Made by a program: the position numbers and the translations under genes. Positions 41,801 through 54,067 of a stretch of 64,000 bases of DNA are shown piece by piece. The notes under the pieces are model-generated. The model was not told where the DNA came from, did not search any database, and saw only the letters and a list, made by a program, of their open reading frames with translations. The stretch comes from Trigonopsis variabilis (Eukaryota; Ascomycota; Trigonopsidomycetes; Trigonopsidales; Trigonopsidaceae). The stretch is from positions 1,364,001 through 1,428,000 of the forward strand of contig PPXM03000001.1 of assembly GCA_003707065.3 (NCBI GenBank). The letters are read 5' to 3'. How positions within the stretch are numbered: the stretch's first letter is position 1; every line of letters starts with the position of its first letter.

Positions 41801-44747
41801 TAAGGCCGCTGCATGGGTCAAGTCTGCTATGGATCTAATGTCATCGGATACAAAAGCTCTGCTCCAATATTATTTATCTCAAACTCACGATGATCGATTA
41901 TCTGGACGATTATCCTTAGGAGTCTCATTTGCACTAAATATGGGTATCCAGCTTACTCCTGAAGAGAAACGACGATATCCTCTCGGTAGTGCCAACAGTG
42001 CCGCCGGATTCGTCTCTGTATATACGTCTCGTCAGGTCTATTCCAAAATTTTTGAAGGAATGGAGCTTGGAATCACTGATGGCGATGAAATCAATGCCAG
42101 ACGAAAGGTCGAGAGCCAGCGGGTTCTAATGAGTCTCATTCAATGTCTGAACACTTCCAAGCCAAGTCGCCAACTATTCAAAGATAGTCTCTTCCAGGCA
42201 GGAGCTTTCCTTCTTCATTGCGAAGATCTTAGACGGGAAATCTTGCAATACTTGGTTGCTGTTCCATTTTCTAAATTCACTGGACCTAATATTCGCCTAG
42301 GGTTATCTGTATGGACGTGGGTCGTGAGTGAACTACCAGAGCTGTCTTCGACTGTGCTGGGAGAATTGGCTGTGCAGTGGGAGCGGATGATCTCTGACAG
42401 AAAAGGCTTGTTTTCTCAAGAACATGATACACCTCAGTGCCTTGCAGAGAAAATGGAGTATGCTCCTAGTAATAAGGCCCAAGTAGATGCAAAGGCATCA
42501 GAAGCTCTGCAATCTTTTGAACCTCACATCGTGCTTATCCAGACCTTGAAGAGCATTATCCACGCAAGATCGGCCGATAGTCCTCATACTATCCCGATTT
42601 TTGGCCGAATGCTTCGCTCTGGCCTGACGGCTCTACCCACGGCAAGTACTCACACCCTGGCTAGAGGCGCAAGGTTCCAACTTATCCTCGTGGCAATTGA
42701 CTATCTCCGTCTTCGTAATGGCTTGTCCTCTGGCGACCAGTTACGGTTTGCAAACTCAATTATCCTGGGAGCCCTGTCGTGGTTTTATGGTGGCATTAAA
42801 CCTCCATTTGGAGGCGACAAGCTGACCTTGAACAGTGATCTAGAGATTCTCTTGGAGACTTTGAGAGCTATCAAGAACTTGGATTTGACATCAATGGCTG
42901 CCAACCGCCAGGAGCTGTTGGCTAAGGTAGGAAGATGTCGAACTCTGCTCGTGCTGTTGCTCGAGCATGAAATCTATCTCCTCGGCCTCTGGCTAGATGT
43001 CTTGAACCTTAGTGGACTTCATTCGCCTCAAGTGAAGAAAAGCGTTGGGTCGGAGAACCGCAAAGATCCAAATATCGTCGACGTTGCCTGGAACGTGGAT
43101 GTTCGTCTCGCTTATGGATACATTTGCCGATATAAGTCTGACGCTGCAATTGCTCGATTCAAGGCTCTTGCCCTTAAAGACCCTGCTCGAGCTACAAGCT
43201 GTCCAGAGGCTATCACGATCCTATTCGGGAATCTTAAAGAATTGAATGAAAACATGCTGGGCCAGTTGTTATTCTGGAAAGCTTCCTTACCAATTGAAGC
43301 GATCAACTACTTTCTTCCTCCTTTTGGTGATCACCCTTTGATTTGTCAATATGCTATGAGATCCTTGGCTTCCTACTCATCTGATATCACCTTTTTCTAT
43401 GTTCCCCAGATCGTCCAACTGATCCGGCATGATCGATTGGGCTATGTGAGAAAGTTCATTGTCGAAACTGGTAGTCTCAATCCTTTGTTTGCTCATCAAA
43501 TCATTTGGAATATGAAGGCCAACGCTTATAAAGATGAAGATGCGACTGAGCCTGACGACATCAAGCCCCGACTTGATGCAGTCATGGATCAGCTAATTGC
43601 ATCGTTTGAACCCGAAGACCACCAGTTTTACGAGCGTGAGTTTTCTTTCTTCTCTGCGGTCACGTCCATATCTGGTAAACTCAAGCCCTACATCAAAAAG
43701 ACAAAGGCTGAGAAAAAAGCTAAGATTGATGAAGAAATGGCGAAGATCCAGCTTCAGGAGGGGGTTTATCTTCCGTCAAATCCTGATGGAACGTTAGTCG
43801 GAATCGATAGGAAATCGGGAAAACCTCTTCAAAGCCACGCAAAGGCACCTTTCATGGCTACTTTCAAGGTCCGCAAACCAATTATCGACCCTCATACCAA
43901 TGTCTCTCAAGACGACGATGCACCTGATAAGGCGGTCGAGCCGAGCAAGAAATATAAAGACGTCTGGCAAGCTGCCATCTTCAAGGTTGGCGACGACTGT
44001 CGGCAGGACGTCCTTGCCTTGCAGCTAATATCCGTTTTCCGCCAGATCTTTGCTTCTTGCGGCCTCGATCTCTACGTCTTTCCCTATCGCGTCACTGCTA
44101 CTGCTCCTGGTTGCGGTGTCATCGATGTCTTGCCCCACTCCGTTTCTCGCGATATGCTGGGACGAGAGGCCGTCAACGGCCTCTACGACTACTTTATCTC
44201 CAAAATGGGAGTCGAGGACAGTCTTGGCTTCCAAAAGGCTAGGCTCAACTTCATTCATTCGCTCGCGGCCTACTCGGTGATCTCGTACTTGCTTCAGTTC
44301 AAAGATAGACACAACGGAAACATCATGTATGATGATCAGGGCCACGTCCTGCATATCGATTTTGGCTTCTGCTTCGATATCGTGCCTGGTGGTGTCAAGT
44401 TCGAGCAAGCTCCTTTCAAACTGACAAAGGAGATGGTCGCTATCATGGGCGGAAATGCCCGCACCCAATACTACTACTGGTTTGAAGAGCTCTCCATCAA
44501 GGCCTTCTTGGTCAGCCGGGCCTACGCGGACGACATCATCAAGATGGTCGTGCCGATGCTCGAGTCGGGGCTGCCCTGCTTCAAAGGCATGACCACCATC
44601 AAGCGCCTCCGAAACCGCTTTGTCCTCGACAAGTCCGACCAGGAGGCTGCCCAGCACATGCGCGGGCTCATCAAAAAATCCTACGAGGCTTTTTCGACCA
44701 AGGGCTACGACGAATTCCAAAGGCTTACCAACGGTATCCCATATTAA
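38866..44747 (+). CDS. STT4: Phosphatidylinositol 4-kinase III alpha
   Basis: Makes PI4P at the plasma membrane with Efr3/Ypp1-type partners. Four exons (38866-38879, 38916-39129, 39169-39319, 39355-44747) give 1923 residues, as in yeast Stt4 (about 1900). The first exon is only 14 nt (MDNC plus GG). Exon 2 then reads FDRNTIRTRALKKLAKYA, like other Stt4 N-termini. The central 1500 residues are helical-repeat sequence. The lipid-kinase domain covers about 1640-1923: LPHSVSRDMLG region, FKDRHNGNIMYDDQGHVLHI with catalytic DRHNGN near 1775, the DFG of HIDFGFCFD near 1793, and the C-terminal MTTIKRLRNRF and FQRLTNGI. The first exon is the weakest part of the model. It ends 48 bp from the convergent NAP1 stop. 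Confidence 0.93.
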
Positions 44748-44795
44748 GCTTGCATACTATTATACTAGCCTTGCCGCTTGTTACTTTGATCGTAG

Positions 44796-46310
44796 CTAAG
44801 ACTGCTTACATTCAGACATGTCCTGCTGCGGCCGTGGCGCGTCTCCATCGTTCCCATCATCTTCTTCGTCACCCTCGCCATCCTCGTCTTCATCTTCGTC
44901 GCCCTCGACATCTTCAAAATCATCATCAAACTCATCATCGTCATCGTCCTCATACTCCACAGCCGCCCCTGTGTACCAGTCAACGGCGTGCGGAATGAGC
45001 TGTTCTTTGATGGCTTCTCCGATCTGGTAATCAAACTCTAGCTGGCCCTGCAACTGCTCAATATCTTCGTCTTCTTCCTCCTCTTCCTCCTCATCCTGGG
45101 GAGGCTGTGGTGGTGAAAAGAAGTTGAAGAAGCTGTCGACCGATGTGATCTTCTCGACCGTCCGCGTGGCTTTGGTGTGCTTATTGCGCTGCTTCCGCCT
45201 CTCGATCTTGATTGTCAGGTTCTTGCCCTCACGCCATTTGATCTCGGTACCTTCAGCATGATCGTAGATATAATCGCCGGTCTTTGAAGGCTTGTCAGAG
45301 TAATAATATTTCTTTGTGAGAATTGTGTTTTCAAAAAACTCATTTTCGGCAAACTCAAACTCGAGCAGGAATCCTGGAGTACTGAGGTAGTCCATTCGAA
45401 TGTCGCGCAACGTAGCAAGGGCGGGCTGATCAGCGTCCGTGATGGTCTCACTCACAATCTCGATATTCTTCAAAGCCGAGAGCCAGAACTCGGGAATACC
45501 CTTGATGTCCTTGCCTTCATCTACTGTTTCCGCCTCCTCTTCCATGTCTTGTTCCTTGCTCTCATCTTTCTTTTCATTTTCCTCGTCTTCATCTTTCTCC
45601 TCAGCTAGTCTTTCATCCTCCAACAATTTACCCGTCTCGATCTCCTCGGCAGTAGGCTCGAGCTCCCCATTGACGATCTTTGCCCTACGCTCAAATATAG
45701 GAGCATATTTCTTTACATATGATCGCTCCAACTCGATCAGATCTTTTTGAAATTGCTGTTCGATTTTTTCATATTCCTCTTGGACTGCTTCTAGCCCATA
45801 GATCCGGTCTCGAACCGACTTGGGTAGGCTTTCAATGTATCCCGAGCTGCGTCCAACTAGCGTGTTTAATTTTCCTTGGATCAAAGACAACAAGGCAGGG
45901 TTATTAGCCAAGGCTCCAATTTGACCTAACAAGTTAGATTCCTGCAAATCCTAATGCGAATGCATCTTGAACAATGTGTTATTGTCACCGGCCGTTGAGA
46001 TTGGCCGATTAAACCTAGATCGACGAGAAAATAAAAAATGTGCCTCGCATGGCTATATGCGCCAGTATAGGCAGAAGCTCAACAAAAAATACATATATAC
46101 ACGCGACTAGGAATATTTTTGATCTCCAAATCAAAGCCCAAGAGCAATTCGCCCAGAAACACAGTGATATCACGTACCTTCCTCTCGAATAGTAGATACC
46201 GATGGTGCAGAAGCTCTAGAAGAGAAAAAAGGAGCAGACGAAGGAGTATTCTGAGGAGTAGGGGCTCCTGCAATATCACCAAGACGCTTGCTCTTAATTG
46301 GCTCACTCAT
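44796..46310 (-). CDS. NAP1: Nucleosome assembly protein 1
   Basis: A histone H2A-H2B chaperone that also binds Clb2-type cyclins in yeast. Proposed exons 46310-46178, 46014-45989 and 45950-44796 give 437 residues. Exon 1 reads MSEPIKSKRLGDIAGAPTPQ, close to yeast Nap1. The large exon has the NAP fold: GIPEFWLSALKNIEIVSETI, GDYIYDHAEGTEIKW, RKQRNKHTKATRTVEKI and SFFNFFSPP. It ends in a long acidic tail and ECKQS, the same final residues as yeast Nap1. The 26-nt middle exon was inferred because exon 1 ends in phase 1 while the last exon needs phase 0; ATCTAG and GTGACA flank it. The donor GTGACA is weak, so this exon is provisional. The rest is secure. Confidence 0.9.
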
Positions 46311-47559
46311 GACGATAAAATGGTGGATGAAGAAATAAAAAAGAACTCCACAGCCAAGAGGGGGGTGGCAACGAGACGTACGTTGCACCAAAAGCGAGCT
46401 TTGTCACGTGGAGACGGGGTTCTGAGCCTAGACACGAACCTTAAAGTGGGACTCTCAAGGGAAAGAAAAATCCATTGGTGCTTAATAATTGGGTGATTAG
46501 TGTAGTTTTATGGTTACGAGCATAGAGATACTGAAAGGGGTTGAGCTCAACAGTAACGGAGGCTTAACCGCTGATCGTACCCACAGAAAGTAATATATAT
46601 ACTCAGGCCGTTGAAATGTACAATCTTCAGGAGTACGTTTCATAGAAATCAGGGCGAACGTGGGAAGATTCGATGCTCGATCAGTCTTGACCTTCCACCT
46701 TCGTCGTCATTTGCAAGTCGTTAACAAGACTGTCTTGCTACTGATAAGTAAACCATGCTTTTAAGATAAAAAACTGGAGATTCACTTTCATACCTCCAAG
46801 ATCATCTGAACTCAAGTCATTCATTCATATAATCAAGGCACATATTAATCGGAAAGGGTCATTAGGACAATCAAACCAGATTGTTTGCGCCAAAATCAGA
46901 GCAAACATAACGTCGTGCATGGTATATCTACTGATTGTTAACTTCTTTAGGCAGTGCCCTAAGCTCTTGACTATAGGAATCGATCAATGGTCTCTGTGCC
47001 TGTAGTCGGTAGACACAAAGACTATTAATACTCAAATCACCCTCCAATTGCGGTCATGGTGCCCTTGGTAGGATCGCTCGCTATCGGCTATGCCATAAAC
47101 ATGCCGTACAAGCATGGATATCGAAAGGACCGCATGAAGCGGTCCAAAACCAGCAGTTAACGACATGGTATCAATGATCACAAAAATAGCTCCCGGAATG
47201 GGATAATCAAATCAACAGACGATATAAGGCTCAGAGCATCATGTAGAACGTAGAATATTCATCGACACAAGAACCTATCGGCATCCGTTCGCTCTCAACA
47301 AAGAAATTAGCCCAGTGACAAGAGGCTCAAGAATAACATTCACCAATTACCTTATGAACCAGAGCAAGAAATGAATTAATATATTGATATGAGAAAAACA
47401 AAACAGCAACAAAGACAACAACACTCGATTAGGTTGGTCTTTAGACTTATCGACCCAGACCTTGCCTGGTCCTTGTGGTCGTCACGTCTTCTTATGGCCC
47501 CCCTTTCTGTCTGAAATTTTCACAACAAGCAACCCTCAGACAACCGCGCGGGCCTTACT
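46311..47559. other. Divergent NAP1/myosin promoter region
   Basis: 1.25 kb with no gene recognised. GTCACGTGG at 46403-46411 lies about 95 bp upstream of the NAP1 start. Short frames on both strands look like chance. Confidence 0.5.
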
Positions 47560-50500
47560 ATGGCGTCTACGCATCAACCTGGGACGTAAGTTGGCTGGGC
47601 TTTTTAGCTGGTTTGATTTCATCATGGGCTGACGTGGTTTTAGACGTTGCTGGGCCCAAGATCACAAGGAAGGATGGGTCGGAGCCACCATCAGTGAATT
47701 GAATGATTCAGCGGATCCGGTGGTGATTACGCTGGAAAAGGAGTCGGGAGATGTAAGTGCAAGGCGGATCTGATGGTCTAGACGCGTCCATTTCTTGGGA
47801 ATTTCCAGTCAATTAACCTTGTCTGGCCTTTTTGCTGAGACGGACCTGGCTGGTGGTTTCGTCTCTTTACGCGACCCGCTCTAACTCTAGGTCTTTGAAG
47901 TTTCGATTCCAAAGGCAGACTTTGTCAAAGGAGAGCATCCGGACTTACCACCTCTTCGAAATCCACCTTTACTGGAGACGACAGAGGATCTGACCGACTT
48001 GTCTTATCTGAATGAACCTTCGGTTTTGAATGCAATTCGCGTTCGATATTCCCAATTGTCTATTTATACATATTCTGGTATCGTTCTTATTGCCACGAAC
48101 CCGTTCCAAAGAATCGACTCTCTCTATACAAATGATATCATCCAAGCTTATGCAGGCAGACAGCGAGGAGAATTAGAACCTCATTTATTTGCTATAGCTG
48201 AGGATGCATATCGTTGCATGCTCAGGAACAATGAAAATCAGACCATCGTGGTGTCGGGTGAAAGTGGCGCGGGTAAAACAGTGAGCGCCAAGTATATTAT
48301 GCGCTACTTTGCTTCAGTCGAAGCTCCTGACCGGCCCTTATCGTCCAAGGCCGACTCGATGTCTGAAACGGAGGAGCAGATCTTGGCTACAAATCCTATC
48401 ATGGAGGCTTTTGGTAACGCAAAGACTACGCGGAATGATAACTCGTCTCGATTTGGAAAATACTTGGAAATAATGTTTGATTCGAAAACAGATATTATTG
48501 GTGCTCGCATCAAGACTTATTTGCTCGAACGATCTCGACTGGTCCTCCAGGCTCCAACCGAACGCAATTTTCATATTTTCTACCAGATGTTGGCTGGTTT
48601 GCCCGATGAAAGCAAAGAGGAGTGGAAACTAAAACCAATAGAAGAGTTTGAATACCTTAATAAAGGCGGAATGCCAATAATCGACGGAGTTGACGACAAG
48701 GCCGAGTTCAAGGTGACGTGTGATGCGTTGTCTCTGATTGGTATTGATTCTGAGCTCCAACATCAGATCTGGGCTATTCTGTCTGCTATCTTGCATATTG
48801 GTAATATCAGAATTGCCGATAGGCGGGACGCATTCATCCCCTCGGATGAACCAAATATGGTTGAAGGATGTAAGATTCTAGGTCTGGATGCTACTCAGTT
48901 TGCTAAATGGACGACCAAGAAGAATTTCGTGACTAGAAGTGAGAAAATTACCACTAATCTGAATGGCAAGCAAGCTTATGTTGTGCGAGACTCCTTTGCT
49001 AAGTTTATCTATTCCCTTCTTTTTGACTGGCTTGTTTTCCGCATCAACTATGGTCTGGCTAGTCCCGAGATTCAATCCACCATGAAGTCGTTTATTGGCG
49101 TTCTGGATATTTATGGTTTCGAACATTTCAAGCATAACTCGTTTGAACAGTTCTGTATCAATTACGCCAACGAGAAGCTCCAACAGGAATTCAACCAGCA
49201 CGTCTTCAAGCTCGAGCAAGATGAGTACGTGCGAGAGAAAATTCCTTGGACTTTTATTGAGTTCTTCGATAACCAGCCCTGCATTGATCTCATTGAGAGC
49301 AAAAATGGTATTCTTGGTCTCTTGGACGAGGAGTCACGCTTACCTAGCGGAAACGATCAGTCATGGGCTACCAAGCTTTATTCAACCTATGACGAAGACC
49401 AGCAGTTTAAAGACTATTTCAAAAAGCCTCGCTTTGGTAACTCTGCCTTTACCGTCCACCATTATGCCATGGACGTTACTTATGAGAGTGAAGGCTTTAT
49501 TGAGAAGAATCGTGATACCGTGCCCGACGAGCATTTGAATGTTCTCAATGCCACTACGAACCCACTCTTGAAGAGCATTTTAGACGTTGCTAAAGATAAG
49601 GTTGCTCAAGAGCCGCCTGCCGCGGAGAAGAGCACTCCTGGCAAAGGCAAAGTGGTCCGGAAGCCAACATTGGGAGGTATATTCAAGCAATCTCTGATTG
49701 ATCTGATGGAGACCATCGACTCAACCAACGTTCATTATATCCGGTGTATCAAGCCCAATGAATCCAAGACTGCGTGGCTGTTTGATGGACCCATGGTTCT
49801 CTCTCAACTTCGAGCCTGTGGTGTCTTGGAGACAATCCGTATTTCATGTGCTGGGTTCCCTAGTCGATGGACGTTTTCCGAGTTTGCCTCTAGATACTAT
49901 ATGCTGACCAACTCATCCAACTGGACCGGTGATATCAAGTCTATAGTCGAATCCATCTTGTCTAATACCATTCACGAGAAAGACAAATATCAGATTGGTG
50001 AGACCAAAGTCTTTTTTAGAGCAGGCATGCTGGCTTTCCTCGAGAAGCTCAGGTCGGAGCGCCTCAACCAATGTGCAATCCTCATTCAAAAGAACCTGCG
50101 ACGGAACTACTACCGGAATAAATACCTGGCCATACGGAACTCGCTCATTAATCTACAGTCTCTTATAAGGGGTCACCTTGCTCGATCGCACTATCAACAG
50201 CTTCGAAAAGAGACTGCAGCCACAAATATCCAGAGAATTTGGAGGGGTTATCATCAACGAACCGAATACAATGCTGTTATATCATCTATTCGGGGCCTTC
50301 AAGCTATTATCAAAGGAAAACTCTTCCGACGAGGAATTCTCGACCGTCGGTACAAGGAAGCTGCTGTTTCGATTCAAAGGGTCTGGCGAGGATATTCTGC
50401 ACGCAAGGCTTACCGTGATAAACGAAGGAAGATTGTTATCGTACAGTCTTGTGTTCGTCGAAGAGCTGCTCGCAAAGAATTCGACAAGTTGCGGACTGAG

Positions 50501-52402
50501 GCGCGATCGGCAGAGCATTTCAAGACGGTGTCTTATAGATTAGAAAATAAAGTCGTTGAGCTGACTCAAGCTTTAGCGGCCCGGGTGGAAGAGAATAAGC
50601 AACTTCGCTTAGAATTGGACGGGCTTAAGGCTCAATCTGAGACTTTGCAAACCCGGCACCAGGAACTTCAAGGGCGGAGCGAAGAGCTCGAGGAACAGGC
50701 TCTGACGGCTGTATATCATCAAAAGAAGTCTGCTGAATTAGAGGCTAAGATGGAGGAGATGGCAGCCAAACATGAAGAAGCTGATAATGAGATCAATCTG
50801 CTGCGAGAGAAGGCTAGTGAAGCCGAGAAGCGACTCGAAAAAACCCTTGAGAAACTCGAAGCTGCTCAAAGCGCGGCGGCAGAAAAGGACAAGTATGCGG
50901 TTGAGATTGAAGAGCTCCAGAATGAGATAGAAGTACTGAAGCATGAGTTGGAGACCCGACCGACATTATCAGATGCTCTTCCTACAGGTGCCGGATTACT
51001 AGGTTTATCTACTGCTAAGCGCACTCGGACATCCAAGAAAGGCAGGGATGGAGAAATCAGTAATATTGTCGGCGCCACTGCCACTGCCGCGGCTGGGGCT
51101 GGGGCTGCTGCTGCTGTTGCCGCTGATGGTGTTTCTAGAATGACGGCTAATCGAAGCATTGCTACTCCTGATACAAGCAGCCTTGCTTCCACGGATGAAG
51201 AAATTGAGCGCATTTTGGATAACGATAAAGCTCTGTATGCTGAGATTACAGATGGAATCATTGACTCAATCAAGGTACCTCCTCCGCGACCTCAAGAACG
51301 GGCGTCAAGTGATGAGATCCTTCTCCCTGCTCATGTGATCAATCTTATCACCAAAGAAATGTGGCGATTAGGAATGGTCCATGAGTCTGAAGCTTTCTTT
51401 GCTCTTGTGCTCAAGAAGATCCAGGATCGGGTGATGGAGGTCGACGGCGACGATATCAATCCTGAAAGCATCTACTGGCTTTCGAACGTGCATGAAATCT
51501 ACTCGTTTGTCTGCCTTGCTGAGGCCAATATAGTATATTCAGACATGTCAAAACAACTAAGCGACTTTGAGTTTTCTCAATACACAGAGCTGGTTCGGAT
51601 GGTGAAGGGAGATCTTGTCAACCTTGAATATAACATTCATTTGATTTGGGTGAAGCACCTCAAGAAGAAGCTGCAGCCCATGATCATCCCCTGTGTGATC
51701 GAGTTCCAGTCATTGCCCGGCTTCAGGTCGACCGAAGGCAACCGGTTTTTGACCAAGATTCTCAATGCCTCAACCTCAACATATAAGATGGACGACCTAC
51801 TGAATTTCCTCAATCGGATACACTACGCCATGGAGTTTTATCTTCTCGAAGAGTCTGTCATGCGTGACGTCCTTTTAGAGCTAATGAGGATGATTGGAGT
51901 GACGTCGTTCAACAATTTACTGATGAGACGGAACTTTTTGTCGTGGAAACGAGGGCTTCAAATCAACTATAATACCACTCGTCTCGAGGACTGGTGCAAG
52001 ACCCATGATCTCCCTGAGGGCGTCCTTCGGCTCGAACATGTGACCCAAGCATCCAAGCTCCTCCAGCTCAAGAAAGAGTCGATTACCGACATTGGAGTTA
52101 TCTACGATGTCTGTTGGCTGTTGAACCCGTCGCAAATTCAAAAGATCATCGCCCAGTACAACTCGAGCGACTACGAGAAGCCTCTCGATAGCGCCGTTCA
52201 CAAGGAGTTGTCTCAACGAGCGCAGAATGACCACAACGATAAGCTTCTTCTTGAGTCCACCCCGATTGACGATGCCGGACCGTTTGAGGTGCCCGAACCT
52301 CGTCGGATCACGTCCATGGACGCCTTCATTCCTCCCGAAATACCCGCCCCCTCGATCCGTCGGATTGTCGACCTGGCTCTCATTCCCAAGACTGAGGTAT
52401 AG
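47560..52402 (+). CDS. Class V myosin heavy chain (Myo2/Myo52 type)
   Basis: An actin motor for polarised transport of vesicles and organelles. Exons 47560-47585, 47644-47752 and 47891-52402 give 1548 residues. Exon 1 and 2 restore HQPGTRCWAQDHKEGWVGA, the SH3-like N-terminus. The motor has P-loop GESGAGKT near 168, switch I region NDNSSRFGKY, switch II DIYGFEHF, and actin-binding IRCIKPNESK. Six IQ motifs (about 770-915) are followed by coiled coil (about 915-1070). An Ala/Gly-rich spacer comes next, then a C-terminal DIL cargo-binding domain (about 1215-1450; MDDLLNFLNRIHYAME, FLSWKRGLQINYN). Single versus duplicated class V genes cannot be judged from this window, so MYO2 is not assigned. 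It converges with AOS1, with 68 bp between stops. Confidence 0.95.
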
Positions 52403-52470
52403 ATGATTGCTACGATTGCTAGAATGTAAATGGAGAGTATTGTGTCTTTTCCCGACGTAGTTTACAACTC

Positions 52471-53727
52471 CTAGGTATGCAGCGAGTAGATGAGTCCCGA
52501 GCCAGACTGCCCATCAAACACCGCCATATTCTGAAGGGGTTGCTGTCGTTTGGAGAGCACGTTGAGGATGTCCTGCCCGGCCACGCCTCCCACGATGGCC
52601 GTAACTGGCGAGATCTCCGTCCCCAGAGACGTCTCAAACGAGTCTATCAGATCCTGTTTAATCAGTTCACGAGGAAGACCCAATCGAGCCGCCTCAGCCT
52701 CGACGTTCTCGGCTAGAGATCCCTTTTCCGAGCTGTCTTGGGCCCATAGGCCCAGCCATAAGGCTAAAACGGGACTTACTCGAAGCAGTTGACGAGCACG
52801 CAGCTTCCCAGTAAAAGAGAATGTGACTGCCTCCTCAAGGCGAGAGTATGTTTCCTTTTTGAGTACGGTTTCCTTTGCTGGACTTCCTGGTGAAGCTATT
52901 TCTGTCGTCACGCGCAGCAGCGTTCTAGTCGCGGTTTCCTGTCCCGGTTTTGTGGTCGCATTTGTATGCTCGCGGTCACTAAGATTAGCATAGAAGAGAA
53001 ATGTACAGACATTGTGTATTCATGAACGATTAGATCACAGAAAATATAGGCATAAAGACCAGCAGTGCCAGCTGCATAGAAAGGAACGTTGGCATTACGT
53101 GTATAGGAATTAATTAACGTCTATAACTGTTAGCGCTGCATCCTAATAGAGGTAAATACCAACTGAGGATACGAGCAATCACACGTCAACACGAGATTGA
53201 ACCGAGCAATAAAGTCTTGAGATAAATCTGCCCATCGCGCCGAATCCACACTAACTCTTGAATTCAATCGTTGGATCCTCTCTTTTGCTGCCTCGACCGC
53301 CTAAACAAATTAGCGTTCATTTCTCGCCAAATCGCCCCACCTTTGAATTTATATCATCTTGCCGTAAGAAAAAATTGGCTCCCAGGGAACAAGCCGATAC
53401 TACATTCTCATCCAGGATCGTTATACTGTTGATACCGGCCAGAACGAGATTCTTAATCGCTTCCGCTGCTAAGCCAGTAAACCCAACCACAAGAATTTTG
53501 GCCTCCCGGATCCTATAATCATGTCAGTAGCGGCAATTAACGCCTAGCATGCTCTCCCGGATCATTTCATCAACACCTGGCCCGATAGAGCTCTTATATT
53601 CCATACCTTGATTGAGCTTCAAGACCCCACAGCCGGATCTGACGATCGTATAAGGCGACTTCATCTTCCAATTAACCACCGCTTATATCTCTTTCATACC
53701 TTTAGTGATGCCTCTTTTATCCTCCAT
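52471..53727 (-). CDS. AOS1: SUMO-activating enzyme E1 subunit Aos1 (Rad31/SAE1)
   Basis: With Uba2 it activates SUMO in the nucleus. Six exons on the minus strand: 53727-53700, 53664-53607, 53512-53341, 53300-53160, 53120-53011 and 52978-52471, total 338 residues (yeast 347). It starts MEDKRGITKDEVALYDRQIR and continues LWGLEAQSRIREAKILVVG, the family hallmark. Next come AGINSITILDE, AKERIQRLNSRV, NANVPFYAAGTAGLYAYIF and the C-terminal PVTAIVGGVAGQDILNVLSK. Introns are 35, 94, 40, 39 and 32 nt. The last has donor GTCTGT, unusual here; the alternative GTACAT four bases on breaks the frame with the nearest acceptor. The conserved Leu of RLWG is encoded by CTG. Identity is secure; the last intron is provisional. 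Confidence 0.9.
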
Positions 53728-54067
53728 CGTCCTGATTCTTCTTTCTTGTTCTTGCACTTCACGCAAATTGGATCGTGTCTCACGTGACTGATACCATTGC
53801 CTGGTGGTGATGCCCTGTCATTCTAATCATCGACGACTTTATACGTCAGGATACCTTGTAAGTAGGAAGCTGGCTCTCCTCTACGGATCTAACTCCAAGT
53901 TTCAGTTTGCTTGTAATCGCCTTTGTTTCTGGGAGAATTGGTCGGCCGGTCTGGATTTTGTCGCCTTCGTTTGTTACCGCCTTGGTAAGATAGTCTAGCT
54001 TTATGAGCGCCTCGCATTGTTGCATTTGTGCCTTGACCGCCAATTGACTTGACTTGTTATCTGTTTA
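53728..54067. other. Divergent AOS1 / hypothetical gene promoter
   Basis: 340 bp, pyrimidine-rich, with the TCACGTGAC motif listed separately. No gene recognised. Confidence 0.5.
53780..53788. promoter_or_regulatory. TCACGTGAC (Cbf1/bHLH-type) box upstream of AOS1
   Basis: A CACGTG core with the flanking T and A typical of Cbf1 sites lies 53 bp upstream of the AOS1 start. Function is inferred from the motif only. Confidence 0.4.

Noticed and set aside
44025-44720. Minus-strand frame of 231 codons opposite the STT4 kinase domain
   Set aside because: It is a shadow of the C-ending codons of STT4, whose kinase motifs are beyond doubt; no family resemblance on the minus strand.
50780-51273. Minus-strand Ser/Ala-rich frame inside the myosin gene
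   Set aside because: Shadow of the coiled-coil and Ala-rich spacer of the myosin heavy chain.
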